The translations under genes and the position numbers were made by a program. DNA of 64,000 nucleotides from Woeseiaceae bacterium. GTDB taxonomy: Bacteria > Pseudomonadota > Gammaproteobacteria > Steroidobacterales > Woeseiaceae. The stretch is from contig JABDOQ010000052.1 of NCBI GenBank assembly GCA_013043165.1, forward strand, positions 20,175-84,174, in the 5' to 3' direction. Shown piece by piece: positions 52,971 to 61,637 of this stretch. The notes under the pieces were generated by a model that had not been told where the DNA came from, did not search any database, and saw nothing but the letters and a program-made list of their open reading frames with translations. Each line of letters begins with the position of its first letter. The first letter of the stretch is position 1.

Positions 52971-54136
52971 ACCACATTCGCCCTGTCTTCTTGCTGGCAT
53001 GCCTGCTGGCCGGCTGGCCTGTTTTCAGCGCAGAAGTTGAGACTCTCGACCACCGGATTCCACCGGGGTACGAGCCGGTTGAGGCTGAAGACGAGCTGGG
53101 ACTCTGGATGGAGATGCGCGAGTACGAGCAGGCGCTCAAGCAGTCGGCCCTGCTCGTCCGCGATCCGGATCTGAACGATTATCTCCAGGAAATCGTTTGC
53201 AGGGTTGCGGCCGCGTATTGCAAAGACTTCCGTGTTTACCTGATCCGCAACCCCGACTTCAACGCATCAATGACGGCGACGGGCATGATGCAGGTCTGGA
53301 CAGGCCTTATTGTCCGCGCAAACTCAACAGACGAAATTGCTGCTGTAATCGGCCATGAAATTTCCCATTACACGCTGCTGCACTCACTTGCGACTCTTCG
53401 AGCTCTCAAGAAAAAACTGGCGACAGGCACGTTCGTCGATATCGCGTTAATACTCGCAACCGGTTACGGCACCGGACTCGGGCAGACCATGGCTGCCCTG
53501 AGCGTCATGTCGTTTAGCCGTGAACAGGAAACAGAAGCTGACCTGCTTGGCGTGCGCCTGCTTGCCGAGGCTGCCTATGACCCACATGCCTCCTACGGAA
53601 TCTGGCAGAAGATTATTGCCGAGGAGGAAGCGGCCGAAGTAAAACGCGAGAAACCCGGCGCATTTGGCAAGACTCACCCCGATGCTAAGCTTCGCGCGGC
53701 CTACCTTAAAGAACTCGTGACGGCCCGTTACGGACCGCCCGATGTCGAAGCGGTGGCCGACCAACGTCTGTTAAGCGTTCTCAACAATAACTACATGCTG
53801 CTGATGGAAGACCAGCTCGACACCAATCGCTATGGCCGCACCAAGGAACTGCTCGAGCGCCATGCGGCATTGGGCGTCGAGCCCAGCCTGGTCCGGTATT
53901 TCTATGGTGAGATGTTCCGGCAACGCGGCAAGGAAGGTGACAGGGACCTCGCCAAGAGCGCCTATCTGCACTCCGTAGAATTGGGCAAGGCGCCGGCGAA
54001 AGCCTACAGCAACCTTGGCTACCTGTATCTCAAAGAGGGCGATACGGAAAGTGCAAGAACCTATTTCGCCAAATATTTGGACATTGACCCGGACGCATCG
54101 GATCGGGACATGATCGAGTTTTACCTGGAGGATTAG
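52967..54136 (+). CDS. Secreted M48-family metalloprotease with TPR-like C-terminus
   Basis: A 389-residue exported peptidase. The signal peptide (MNHIRPVFLLACLLAGWPVF) is cleaved near SA-E. The zinc site is IGHEISHYTLLH (His130, Glu131, His134) and the third ligand is in FSREQETEADLLGVRLLAEA. This is the BepA/YfgC-like layout, where the protease acts on misfolded outer-membrane proteins. The C-terminal 130 residues have TPR-like pairs (SAYLHSVELGKAPAKAYSNL, GYLYLKEGDTESARTYFAKY). It lies between two lipoprotein genes. Confidence 0.92.
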   Translation: MNHIRPVFLLACLLAGWPVFSAEVETLDHRIPPGYEPVEAEDELGLWMEMREYEQALKQSALLVRDPDLNDYLQEIVCRVAAAYCKDFRVYLIRNPDFNASMTATGMMQVWTGLIVRANSTDEIAAVIGHEISHYTLLHSLATLRALKKKLATGTFVDIALILATGYGTGLGQTMAALSVMSFSREQETEADLLGVRLLAEAAYDPHASYGIWQKIIAEEEAAEVKREKPGAFGKTHPDAKLRAAYLKELVTARYGPPDVEAVADQRLLSVLNNNYMLLMEDQLDTNRYGRTKELLERHAALGVEPSLVRYFYGEMFRQRGKEGDRDLAKSAYLHSVELGKAPAKAYSNLGYLYLKEGDTESARTYFAKYLDIDPDASDRDMIEFYLED

Positions 54137-54138
54137 TC

Positions 54139-54765
54139 GTGATGATTTATCGGATCTCAATACTCGTTGCGGTGGCCGCCATTGCCTCGGGCTGTGTCTC
54201 CACCAGCTACACACTTGTTGCACCTGGTGCAACGGCTTTCGAAGGAATGCAGGTTAGTGCCACGGGCGGCTGGAACCAGGCACCGCCGATGCATACGCCT
54301 TCAATGCAGAAGGGCGCTGTGCTGTGGACGCACGACGGTCCGCTGCTGGACCAGCTGATCATCATTCCCGGTGTTGCCGATGGCGAACCACTGATGAAGA
54401 GCGCAAACAAATCCGCCGCGATGCCACTTTTCAAAAAAGACATGCTGCCGAACGAAATCGAGGAGCTCACCGAGTCCACGTTCGTCAAGTACTTTGGCGA
54501 AGGCAACGCCGTAGTGACAACCAGGAACCTGCGGCCGCAGCGCTTCGGAGAGTATCGGGGCGTCATGTTCGATGTTGACGCAACCGTATCCGAAAATCCG
54601 GAATACCGGGGAACGGCCGGTGCGTTTATTGCGAACGACAAGCTCTATATGCTGTTTTTTCTTGGCGCCGTGCCGCATTACTACGACAAGCATTCAGCGG
54701 CGGCCGTTTCGGTCATCCAGAGCGCGACGCTGACGGGCGGCAGCAATGTGCCCATGAGTAAATAA
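54139..54765 (+). CDS. Lipoprotein of unknown function
   Basis: A 208-residue lipoprotein: signal sequence RISILVAVAAIASGC with lipobox IASGC. The mature chain has ATGGWNQAPPMHTPSMQKGA, FRKDMLPNEIEEL-like FKKDMLPNEIEELTESTFVK, and ends in AAAVSVIQSATLT, a helix typical of small secreted proteins with a beta-sheet core. GTG 54139 with GGAGG 7 bp upstream is a good start; ATG 54142 is possible. It follows the M48 gene by 2 bp and completes the operon. Confidence 0.75.
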   Translation: MMIYRISILVAVAAIASGCVSTSYTLVAPGATAFEGMQVSATGGWNQAPPMHTPSMQKGAVLWTHDGPLLDQLIIIPGVADGEPLMKSANKSAAMPLFKKDMLPNEIEELTESTFVKYFGEGNAVVTTRNLRPQRFGEYRGVMFDVDATVSENPEYRGTAGAFIANDKLYMLFFLGAVPHYYDKHSAAAVSVIQSATLTGGSNVPMSK

Positions 54766-54776
54766 AATGACGAATT

Positions 54777-54799
54777 GTCTGCTCTTGTCGAGAGCAGAC
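54777..54799. terminator. Hairpin between convergent genes
   Basis: GTCTGCTCT (54777-54785), loop TGTCG, AGAGCAGAC (54791-54799): a perfect 9-bp stem just after the lipoprotein stop. The T-run on the plus strand is weak (ATTCAACTTTC); on the other strand AATTCGTCATTTTATTT follows. It may terminate both convergent transcripts. Confidence 0.6.
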
Positions 54800-54920
54800 A
54801 TTCAACTTTCCAGGTCCCTCGAATTTTATAGGCGCTTACGGAATCAAATATCGGCGTTAAGATGCTTGAGGGATAATCGGCATTAACATTTATGTTGTGC
54901 GTATTCCCGCATCGGTATTG

Positions 54921-55028
54921 CTAGGTTCCTGCTGGTTCGAAAAGCCCGTAATCTTTACACGTGCTTGCGTTTTGGCAGCAATACCAATCTCCGGCGCCAT
55001 TCGCCGGGTTGCTGCAATTCGGTACGCG
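54921..55028 (-). pseudogene. Ninth Cys4 repeat, in frame behind an amber stop
   Basis: Read on the minus strand directly after the TAG at 55029-55031, in the same frame, 35 codons give RVPNCSNPANGAGDWYCCQN then ASTCKDYGLFEPAGT and a second TAG at 54921-54923. This fits the repeat of the upstream protein with every cysteine in place: NC, CC, C. The TAG takes the place of the residue that is Leu or Ile in most repeats (PPLRTPNC). It could be a recent nonsense mutation (TTG to TAG is one change), or a readthrough stop. There is no start codon of its own. Confidence 0.75.
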
Positions 55029-56507
55029 CTAGTGGGGACGTTCGAATCCGTAGGGGTGACACCGATTAGCAGGTACCTTGCAACAAAGCGCTTCCCGAAA
55101 CCGTGTGGGATTGTCGCAATTCGGTACCACCAAATTGAATCCAAGCGCGGCACAACGCATTGGTTTGGCGCAACACGTCTTTTCATCGCCGGCAGCGGGA
55201 CTCTCGCAATTGGCCGTGCGCGCTCCCGTCTCGGCTCGCTCGGCTCGCTCGGCTTCGGCTTTTTCCTTCGCTGCCTGTTCCCGCCGCATTCTTTCCAGAA
55301 CCTGCATCGAATTGTCCTGGTAGATGACGTATTCGGCGTAAGCTTTCTCAATATCGCCAGCCGCGCACAACGCATCGCGTCGCGCCACATACGCTTTCGC
55401 CAAAGACTCAAAAGCACGGTCATAGCTGCCGGTTAACGAATTGACATAAATTTGTTGCTTCTTTTGCGGGTCCTCCACCTGGCCGATCGGCGCATTCAGC
55501 ATAACCATGTAGTTGTGACGAATTACGGGATCCCGGGAACCCGCACACGCGACGATGCGCGCATCAATATCGGCGGTAAAGGTTGGCTTGTGCACGAGAG
55601 GGGCCGTAGCCCCTGCAACATCTGCTTTGGTCAGCGGTTTGATGCGCCCCGGATCAGCAACCGGGATCGCGGCTGTTGCTTCGTTAGTTACTTTGGGTAG
55701 CGCTGCAGGCGTGGCGGCCGCGGGAGTCTTGGGAGCAGGCGCAGTGGTAGCGACCGGAGCGCTCAATGCTTCTCTCGGTTCCAAGAGCCCATACCCTGCA
55801 CACATGCTTGGGGATTGGCAGCAACGCAAATCAGCAGAGCCAGGCTCGGCATTTTTGCAATTCGGTGCGTACGGCGCCGGCCGTTCGAATCCCGCGACGC
55901 CACATTTTTGATGATAAGTGCAACAAAACTTTTCCCGATCACGCGTGGGATTTTCGCAATTCGGAACAAGCAATTCCCTGGTCGGCTTGGGCTGCACTGG
56001 TTCAACTGGTTCAGCTTTTGCCACCACCGGCTCGAACCCGAATTCCTCGCACTTTACTGGTACGTTACAACACCATCGCTCCTCCTCACTTCCCGGGTTT
56101 TCGCAGTTGGCGGTGCGGATTGGCGGGCGTTCGTACCCGAGTTCTACGCAACTGCCAGGAACCCTGCAACAATTTTTTTCCCGCATATTTGCAGACGCGT
56201 TTTCGCAATTCGGCGTGCGAAGTGGCGGGCGTTCAAACCCTAAACTCTCACAAGATTCAGGGTGATCACAGCACATGTATTCGAAACCGTTTTGGTCCGG
56301 AGTTTCGCAGTTGGGAACGCGGAGTGGTGGCGTTTTGAACCCGTGAAATTCGCAACTACCCGGGTTGTCACAACACGCGTTTTCTTGCGGTGTTCCCGGG
56401 GCATTGCAGTTCGGCGTACGTAAATCGGATTGTGCTACCGCCGTCAAGGACGGGCAGACACATACGAGTAGCAGACCAAGCGTGAGCCAATTCTTCGAAA
56501 TTCTCAT
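55029..56507 (-). CDS. Secreted cysteine-rich repeat protein (eight Cys4 repeats)
   Basis: A 492-residue exported protein of no family I recognise. After the signal peptide (MRISKNWLTLGLLLVCVCPS) come six repeats of about 33-36 residues with pattern NC-x(10-13)-CC-x(5-6)-C, then GFERPP. Repeat four is followed by a Pro/Glu/Val-rich spacer. A central segment (about residues 245-430) is Ala/Pro-rich then helical (VARRDALCAAGDIEKAYAEY). Two more repeats close the protein. Each repeat holds four cysteines, which suggests two disulfides or a metal site. It is likely surface or periplasmic. A ninth repeat follows the stop codon in frame. Confidence 0.85.
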   Translation of the reverse strand: MRISKNWLTLGLLLVCVCPSLTAVAQSDLRTPNCNAPGTPQENACCDNPGSCEFHGFKTPPLRVPNCETPDQNGFEYMCCDHPESCESLGFERPPLRTPNCENASANMREKNCCRVPGSCVELGYERPPIRTANCENPGSEEERWCCNVPVKCEEFGFEPVVAKAEPVEPVQPKPTRELLVPNCENPTRDREKFCCTYHQKCGVAGFERPAPYAPNCKNAEPGSADLRCCQSPSMCAGYGLLEPREALSAPVATTAPAPKTPAAATPAALPKVTNEATAAIPVADPGRIKPLTKADVAGATAPLVHKPTFTADIDARIVACAGSRDPVIRHNYMVMLNAPIGQVEDPQKKQQIYVNSLTGSYDRAFESLAKAYVARRDALCAAGDIEKAYAEYVIYQDNSMQVLERMRREQAAKEKAEAERAERAETGARTANCESPAAGDEKTCCAKPMRCAALGFNLVVPNCDNPTRFREALCCKVPANRCHPYGFERPH

Positions 56508-56702
56508 GGCGGCTCCCCTGTTTTTGTGGTTTTTGGAATCAGCCGACTCAATTCCGGCTTTGATATAGGATTAGTTTAGTCCAAGATTCCTGTGTGCGCT
56601 TTGGGTCAACAGCGAAAATTATGGCCCGAACCAAGCGAATGGCTCAGTTCGGCCAGAAGCGGCCACTCGTTGCGCTTTCGATTTAGCGCTAATTCTCGAT
56701 CA
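56508..56702. other. Intergenic region between Cys-rich gene and methyltransferase
   Basis: 195 bp upstream of the Cys-rich gene, with a T-rich tract. Near 56640-56680, GAATGGCTCAGTTCGGCCAGAA and the following GCGGCCACTCG recall short intergenic sequences I have seen in other gammaproteobacterial genomes; this is an impression only. No gene is visible. Confidence 0.3.
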
Positions 56703-57485
56703 TTAAATTTTCTTCGCGACAAACAGATAGCGATTGAGGCTGAAGAAGTACTGCCCAACATTCCCCGCTTTTCTTAGCTCGTCTGCCCAGACTGTCGCTT
56801 CATCGCGATCAATCCCAGTGCGGCCGGTTACAAATGGCACAACCAGATCGATGAGCCGATTGCTGTAGGTGTTCGGATCGAAACTTGGATTGAATAGCGG
56901 AATGATCTCTTGTGATTCGACATGGAAACCTGCGTGGCTGAGTCTGTCGACCAAGGTTCGCGGCAAATAAGGGTCAGCGGCATGCTCTTCCCACGCCCTT
57001 AGAACCCGGTTCATTCGCTTGCGATTAGCTGAATGCCAGACGATTGAATCCCAGTCCGTGTCCACAATAATCACCCGCCCGGTCGGGCGCACAACGCGAT
57101 GAATCTCAGCCAATGCGGCGTCAACATCGCGCACGTACTCCAGCACCTGGGTCGATATGGCTGCATCGAAGCTGTGATCGGGAAACGGCAGTTTCGTAGC
57201 ATCAGCCTGGCTAAACTCCGTCCATGGCTGATGAGCACAATGGTCTCGCGCCAGGTCGATCATCGGCCCGCTGATATCAACACCGCGCACGGAACCCGAT
57301 CGTCCGGTTGCTTCCGCAATCGACGTCGCCAGGAAACCAGGGCCCGAGCCCACGTCCAGCACGCTCTCGCCCGTCCGCGGATTCAGGGCGCGCAAGAATC
57401 TTTTGCGTTGCGTAACTACATCCGGCGTCACGTAGACGGCGAGCAGACGCTTCGCGGCCTCATCATCGAAGCGTAATTCAGTCAT
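56703..57485 (-). CDS. Class I SAM-dependent methyltransferase (UbiE/arsenite-type fold)
   Basis: A 260-residue cytoplasmic methyltransferase. Motif I VLDVGSGPGFLATSIAEATG, acidic motif II RGVDISGPMIDLAR, motif post-I ADATKLPFPDHSFDAAISTQ, and motif III VVRPTGRVIIVDTDWDSIVW are all intact. Its closest layout is the small-molecule or arsenite type methyltransferase. Its acceptor is unknown. It lies 165 bp downstream of the exporter genes on the same strand. Confidence 0.92.
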   Translation of the reverse strand: MTELRFDDEAAKRLLAVYVTPDVVTQRKRFLRALNPRTGESVLDVGSGPGFLATSIAEATGRSGSVRGVDISGPMIDLARDHCAHQPWTEFSQADATKLPFPDHSFDAAISTQVLEYVRDVDAALAEIHRVVRPTGRVIIVDTDWDSIVWHSANRKRMNRVLRAWEEHAADPYLPRTLVDRLSHAGFHVESQEIIPLFNPSFDPNTYSNRLIDLVVPFVTGRTGIDRDEATVWADELRKAGNVGQYFFSLNRYLFVAKKI

Positions 57486-57650
57486 ACATGTTGTTTCTCG
57501 AACGCATCATGCAATAATTCATACATTCATCATGTCTTCTACTTTGGTTAATCGACAGCAGAAGTCTGAAGTCATTATTCAAGCATAGTAGATGATTCGT
57601 GGGTCTGCCGGACTGTCGGTTTGATCCGCCCGCTTGGAGTCATCCAGGAC

Positions 57651-59780
57651 TCATACATTCAACTCCGGCCGGGACGTTAGCAGTGTTCCTTTATGCAGCC
57701 ACAAGACCTCGTGCGCGGCCTGCAGCACCTGGTCACTATGAGTTATCACGACCCGGGTGATATCAAGCTGCGAGATCGAATCAATGACACGTTTTTCGGA
57801 GACAGCGTCAAGGCCACTGGTTGCTTCGTCCAGTAGCAGCACTTTGGGCTCGCGATAAAACGCCCGCGCCAGCAGGATGCGTTGTATTTGTCCCTTTGAC
57901 AGTGACGAGCCCAGGTCGCCTATTCGTGTTTGATAGCCCATGGGAAGCGATTCGATTTCTGAGTCGACGCATGCGTTCTTCGCCGCTTGTCGAACTCGTC
58001 CAAAATCTATTCTTCTTTCGAATATAGCGATATTCTCGGCAACAGATCCTTTTAGCAGGCCGTCCTCCTGAAAAACCGCCGCAACATCCTTTCGCAGGTT
58101 TTGCGCTCGCCAATCATGAACAGCTATACCGCCTATCAGCGCCTCGCCATCGGCGATCGACTCGGCCCCCGCGATAATCCGGAGCAACGTACTCTTGCCC
58201 GTTCCCGAGCAACCCGCTATGGCTGTGAAGCTACTTGCCGGAATGTTGCAGGAGCAGTTATTGAGAACCCACGGTTCGCCTGGCGCGTAACGAAACGCAA
58301 CGTTTCGGAGTTCAATTTCATGCCCGGACCCGGTGCGGGCTCCACTGCGGCGACCCTCGCGTTCCTCTGCATTAAAGACGATATCCGCAAGCCGATTCAG
58401 GGGCACTTCGAGCAACCGGTACTCGATCACCCGGTCGACAATAGCGCACCCTCTCGTCATGAACATCCCGAGGTATGCGACAAAAGCCGAAATCATGCCA
58501 ATACTCATGCGGCCGTCCAGGCCCCTCCTCGCAAGCAGGTAAACGGAGATGACGCGCAAACCCTGAAACAGCAACTGGTTCAGCGCACTATCGAGAACCA
58601 GCAAATTTCCCGCCCTGATTTTTTCGTTAATGCCTTTTGCAAACAGGTTGCGCCATTCCGACTGCCTCGCACTCTCACCATTGGCCAATTTTATGGTCTG
58701 CACGGCGCGCAGCGTTTCGAGAAAATGCGTTTGTATGGAAGACTCGGATAAAGCAATAGCACCCGACACACGAATCCTGAGCGGTAACAGCAGGCTGCGC
58801 CATAGACACCAGGTGGCAATGGTCGCAACGGCAAGGATCGTGAGCTGCGGATCGTACAAGGCCATTAAAGCTGTTATCAGCCCGATGAACAAAACATCGA
58901 GAGCGAGTGCTGGCGCCGAATACACAATAAAGTCCTGCACCTGCCTGAGAGACTGGACGCGATGTTGTACATCGCCGAGATCTCGACTCCGAAAATACAC
59001 CAGCGGCAGGCGCAACATCTTGTGCAGCACGCGCGCTGTCAGATCAAAGACGTACACCTGGCTCAGGTACTGGAAGGTCAGTTGCCGCATCGCATTTGCG
59101 ACAACCTGGAACAGCAGCAGAACAGCGAACCCGACAACCAGCGTATTCAGCAGCAGATGGTCGCCCTTGCCAAGTACCTGGTCGATCACGATCTGCAGGT
59201 AGAACGGAGACGCAAGCACGAGCAATTCACAGACCAGTGCGAGCACGAGCCCGGCCGACAGTTTGCGTACAATTGCGACGTCCACAGGCAACAAGGCGCC
59301 AAGTTTGAGCCGTGGCAACTGCCGGGATTTGCTGAAACCCGGGCCTCGAGATATTTCCAGCGCGACCCCGGTAAACTCATTTTTCGCTATCTTGTGAGGT
59401 TCCTTAACGATACCGCGTGCCGGGTCATGAATGACGAGATGGTCACGGCGGGCCGATTTCAGCACCACGAAGTGATTGAATCCCCAGTGCAATAAACAGG
59501 GTGTTCGCAAGCGGCGTAACTCCGACACCCTGCAGCTCACTGCTCGCGTTGAAAGTCTGAGCGAGTCACAGATTTCGGTTATCTGTTTCAGCGTTGCTCC
59601 GTTCAGAGACGGCGGATGTTGTCGCCGGAGCGCTATGAGGTCGGCACCCACACCGAGGTAGTTCGCGACCATCGCAACGCAGCTCAAACCGCACTCGGTG
59701 ACCGTGGTTTGCCGAATAATGGGCAGCCGCGGTGCCCCGCTCATCCGCAGATACGCCTGTCCGGAGCCCCGAGCAGGCAC
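57651..59780 (-). CDS. C39-peptidase-containing ABC exporter (bacteriocin/double-glycine leader type)
   Basis: A 709-residue transporter. The N-terminal C39 domain has QTTVTECGLSCVAMVANYLG (Cys30 as nucleophile), the His in WGFNHFVVLKSA and the Asp in VIHDPARG, so it should cut leaders after GG. Six membrane helices follow (about 165-430). The ATPase has Walker A GCSGTGKSTL, signature SLSKGQIQRILLA, and Walker B VLLLDEATSGLD, with the switch histidine in THSDQV. It processes and exports peptides with its HlyD-type partner. GTG 59780 directly follows the HlyD stop; ATG 59744 is an alternative. Confidence 0.93.
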   Translation of the reverse strand: MPARGSGQAYLRMSGAPRLPIIRQTTVTECGLSCVAMVANYLGVGADLIALRRQHPPSLNGATLKQITEICDSLRLSTRAVSCRVSELRRLRTPCLLHWGFNHFVVLKSARRDHLVIHDPARGIVKEPHKIAKNEFTGVALEISRGPGFSKSRQLPRLKLGALLPVDVAIVRKLSAGLVLALVCELLVLASPFYLQIVIDQVLGKGDHLLLNTLVVGFAVLLLFQVVANAMRQLTFQYLSQVYVFDLTARVLHKMLRLPLVYFRSRDLGDVQHRVQSLRQVQDFIVYSAPALALDVLFIGLITALMALYDPQLTILAVATIATWCLWRSLLLPLRIRVSGAIALSESSIQTHFLETLRAVQTIKLANGESARQSEWRNLFAKGINEKIRAGNLLVLDSALNQLLFQGLRVISVYLLARRGLDGRMSIGMISAFVAYLGMFMTRGCAIVDRVIEYRLLEVPLNRLADIVFNAEEREGRRSGARTGSGHEIELRNVAFRYAPGEPWVLNNCSCNIPASSFTAIAGCSGTGKSTLLRIIAGAESIADGEALIGGIAVHDWRAQNLRKDVAAVFQEDGLLKGSVAENIAIFERRIDFGRVRQAAKNACVDSEIESLPMGYQTRIGDLGSSLSKGQIQRILLARAFYREPKVLLLDEATSGLDAVSEKRVIDSISQLDITRVVITHSDQVLQAAHEVLWLHKGTLLTSRPELNV

Positions 59781-61043
59781 TTACGCAGCTTCTCTTTGAC
59801 GGAGTCGAATTGGCTCGAGCAGCCAGTCAAGCAGGCTCCGACTTTCGAGAATGATCTCCGCTGCGAGCAGCATCCCGGGCCTCAACGGCGCGCCCTGTGA
59901 TTGAAGCAGAATTGAGTCCTTCTGGATTGCGATCTGGACCTTGAACGTGGCCTCGCGCAGATGGAAGGTCTGCGGCACCTCCGACGGCATCAGGATAAAA
60001 TCGGAAACGCTGTGAACTTCGCCGGCAAATGTCCCGAACTGCTGCAGCGGGAACGCGTCGTACATCAGTCGTGCGCGCTGTCCCGGCTTGATAAATCCAA
60101 TCGCGCGGGACGGCACATAGACTTCGGCAAGCATCGTCATGTTGTCCGGAAGCACCGTAGCCAACAGTTGATTTGGCAGCACCGCACTTCCCTGGTGAAC
60201 CTCAAGTGAGGCCAGCTTTCCCTTAATCGGGGATGTGAGTGCGACGCGGCGTGCGGACTCTTGCCCTGTGATTTTCTGTAGCAGTTGCGACCGCTGGGAC
60301 ATCAGGCTCGAAATGGAACGCTCGGTTTCGACCGGCAGACTCATCGCGCGCGCCGTCAAACGTTCACGCTCGCGAGTCAGCGCCATTTCATGCTGCTGCA
60401 TCTCGGCCAGGGCCTGCTTCCGGACGGCCCGTTCATCTGCCTGGCGCAATACCTCCCACTGAGTTGCAGCACCGCTCCGGGCGGCCGACTCGAGGAGCAT
60501 GAGCTTGCTGGAGGCCGCATCGAGTCGCCGCTGCTGTTCAATTTTCTGCCGTGACAGAGCGTTCTGCGCCTGCTCGAGGCCCTGCAACTGGCTCGCAACG
60601 GCATCGCCTTCGATCGTGGCTTCAGTCCGAAACAGTTCTGCTCGCCGGTCGAGTGCCTCGACCTGTTGATTGAACAGCAGAAGCATTTGGTCGTCCGTGC
60701 TGCGACCATCCTCCATGAATGTGTCTCGCGACAGGTAAATGACGGGATCACCGGCCTGGACCGGGTCACCTGACGACATCGCAATGCTGTCGACGATACC
60801 GGCGGTATTATGCGTGATGCGCGCCACGCCGTCGCGAGACACAAGCCAGCCGCGCACCGTCTCTTTGCGGGAATATTCGGCCGTCGCCAGAAACAACGCA
60901 GCGATCGCCGCGAACATGACGATGAAGGCACCCAGCCAATACCAAGGTCTCGGCACGACTGAGATGGGCCTGCCGAATGGTCGTTTCGCCAAGGCGCTGA
61001 TGGCCTGCTTTCGAAAAAGCGTTTCTGAGTAAAGCGTCGTCAC
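59781..61043 (-). CDS. HlyD/CvaA-type membrane fusion protein
   Basis: A 420-residue adaptor. A single helix (WYWLGAFIVMFAAIAALFLA) anchors it. ITHNTAGIVDSIAMSSGDPV is the biotinyl-lipoyl-like motif. Residues about 110-250 are a helical hairpin (VEALDRRAELFRTEATIEGD), and after 270 comes LTSPIKGKLASLEVHQGSAV. The end (FKVQIAIQKDSILLQSQGAP) is like CvaA and MchE of colicin V and microcin export. It links the ABC exporter to an outer-membrane TolC, which is not in this window. Confidence 0.92.
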   Translation of the reverse strand: MTTLYSETLFRKQAISALAKRPFGRPISVVPRPWYWLGAFIVMFAAIAALFLATAEYSRKETVRGWLVSRDGVARITHNTAGIVDSIAMSSGDPVQAGDPVIYLSRDTFMEDGRSTDDQMLLLFNQQVEALDRRAELFRTEATIEGDAVASQLQGLEQAQNALSRQKIEQQRRLDAASSKLMLLESAARSGAATQWEVLRQADERAVRKQALAEMQQHEMALTRERERLTARAMSLPVETERSISSLMSQRSQLLQKITGQESARRVALTSPIKGKLASLEVHQGSAVLPNQLLATVLPDNMTMLAEVYVPSRAIGFIKPGQRARLMYDAFPLQQFGTFAGEVHSVSDFILMPSEVPQTFHLREATFKVQIAIQKDSILLQSQGAPLRPGMLLAAEIILESRSLLDWLLEPIRLRQREAA

Positions 61044-61153
61044 GGCCCCTATTCGTAGGGCAACCGGAGAATGACATCAAAGCCAATTAGCGTGCGAAAA
61101 GGCCAGAAAGTCCCGGCGAACTAATCTTCACGCGGTCTGCGGTTTCTGTTGGG

Positions 61154-61600
61154 TCAGTCCTGGCCAGTCGGATCATCGATGAAGCGCTGGCGAAGATCCT
61201 CGTCCGGTATCCAGCATTCGGACTTCTTGCCAAACCATTTATATCGTCGGTTGCCAATGAAGTCGTAAACCGGGTCGGCAATAAATTTCGGGATCCAGAA
61301 GAATACGTAGTAGAGCAGCGGCCACGCGCCATCCAGTCGCCGGACGATCTGCAGCGCGGCACGCGATTTTCTGTACAGCCTGTCATCAACGATCAGCAGT
61401 ACCGAGCTTAAGTCGTCAAAAGCGTACTGATGACCCGAGAGAATCTCCTCTGCCGCGGCCGATTGCAGGGACGCAAAGCGAAATTGCCTGTTCCTGTCCC
61501 GGCGAACGACGAAATGGACCGTGCTTTCGCACAGGTTGCATACACCGTCAAACAGAATGATGGGCGTATCAGGGCCGGCATTGATTTGGCTGTGGATCAT
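61154..61600 (-). CDS. DCC1-family thiol-disulfide oxidoreductase-like protein (DUF393)
   Basis: A 148-residue protein. ILFDGVCNLCESTVHFVVRR has the DGVCNLC signature (DxxCxxC) of the DCC family, thioredoxin-like. QFRFASLQSA and RSRAALQIVRRLDGAWPLLY and the closing NRRYKWFGKKSECWIPDE follow the family. It may act in thiol exchange, but is unproven. It lies about 110 bp upstream of the HlyD gene on the same strand and is divergent from the flavoprotein gene. Confidence 0.92.
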   Translation of the reverse strand: MIHSQINAGPDTPIILFDGVCNLCESTVHFVVRRDRNRQFRFASLQSAAAEEILSGHQYAFDDLSSVLLIVDDRLYRKSRAALQIVRRLDGAWPLLYYVFFWIPKFIADPVYDFIGNRRYKWFGKKSECWIPDEDLRQRFIDDPTGQD

Positions 61601-61637
61601 TCGTCATTACGTTTAGCACGCCTGCTATCCTTTCGCC

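Noticed and set aside
57486..57650. A hidden double-glycine peptide gene near the C39 exporter
   Set aside because: Short frames here lack a leader ending in GG, a ribosome site and a hydrophobic mature part.
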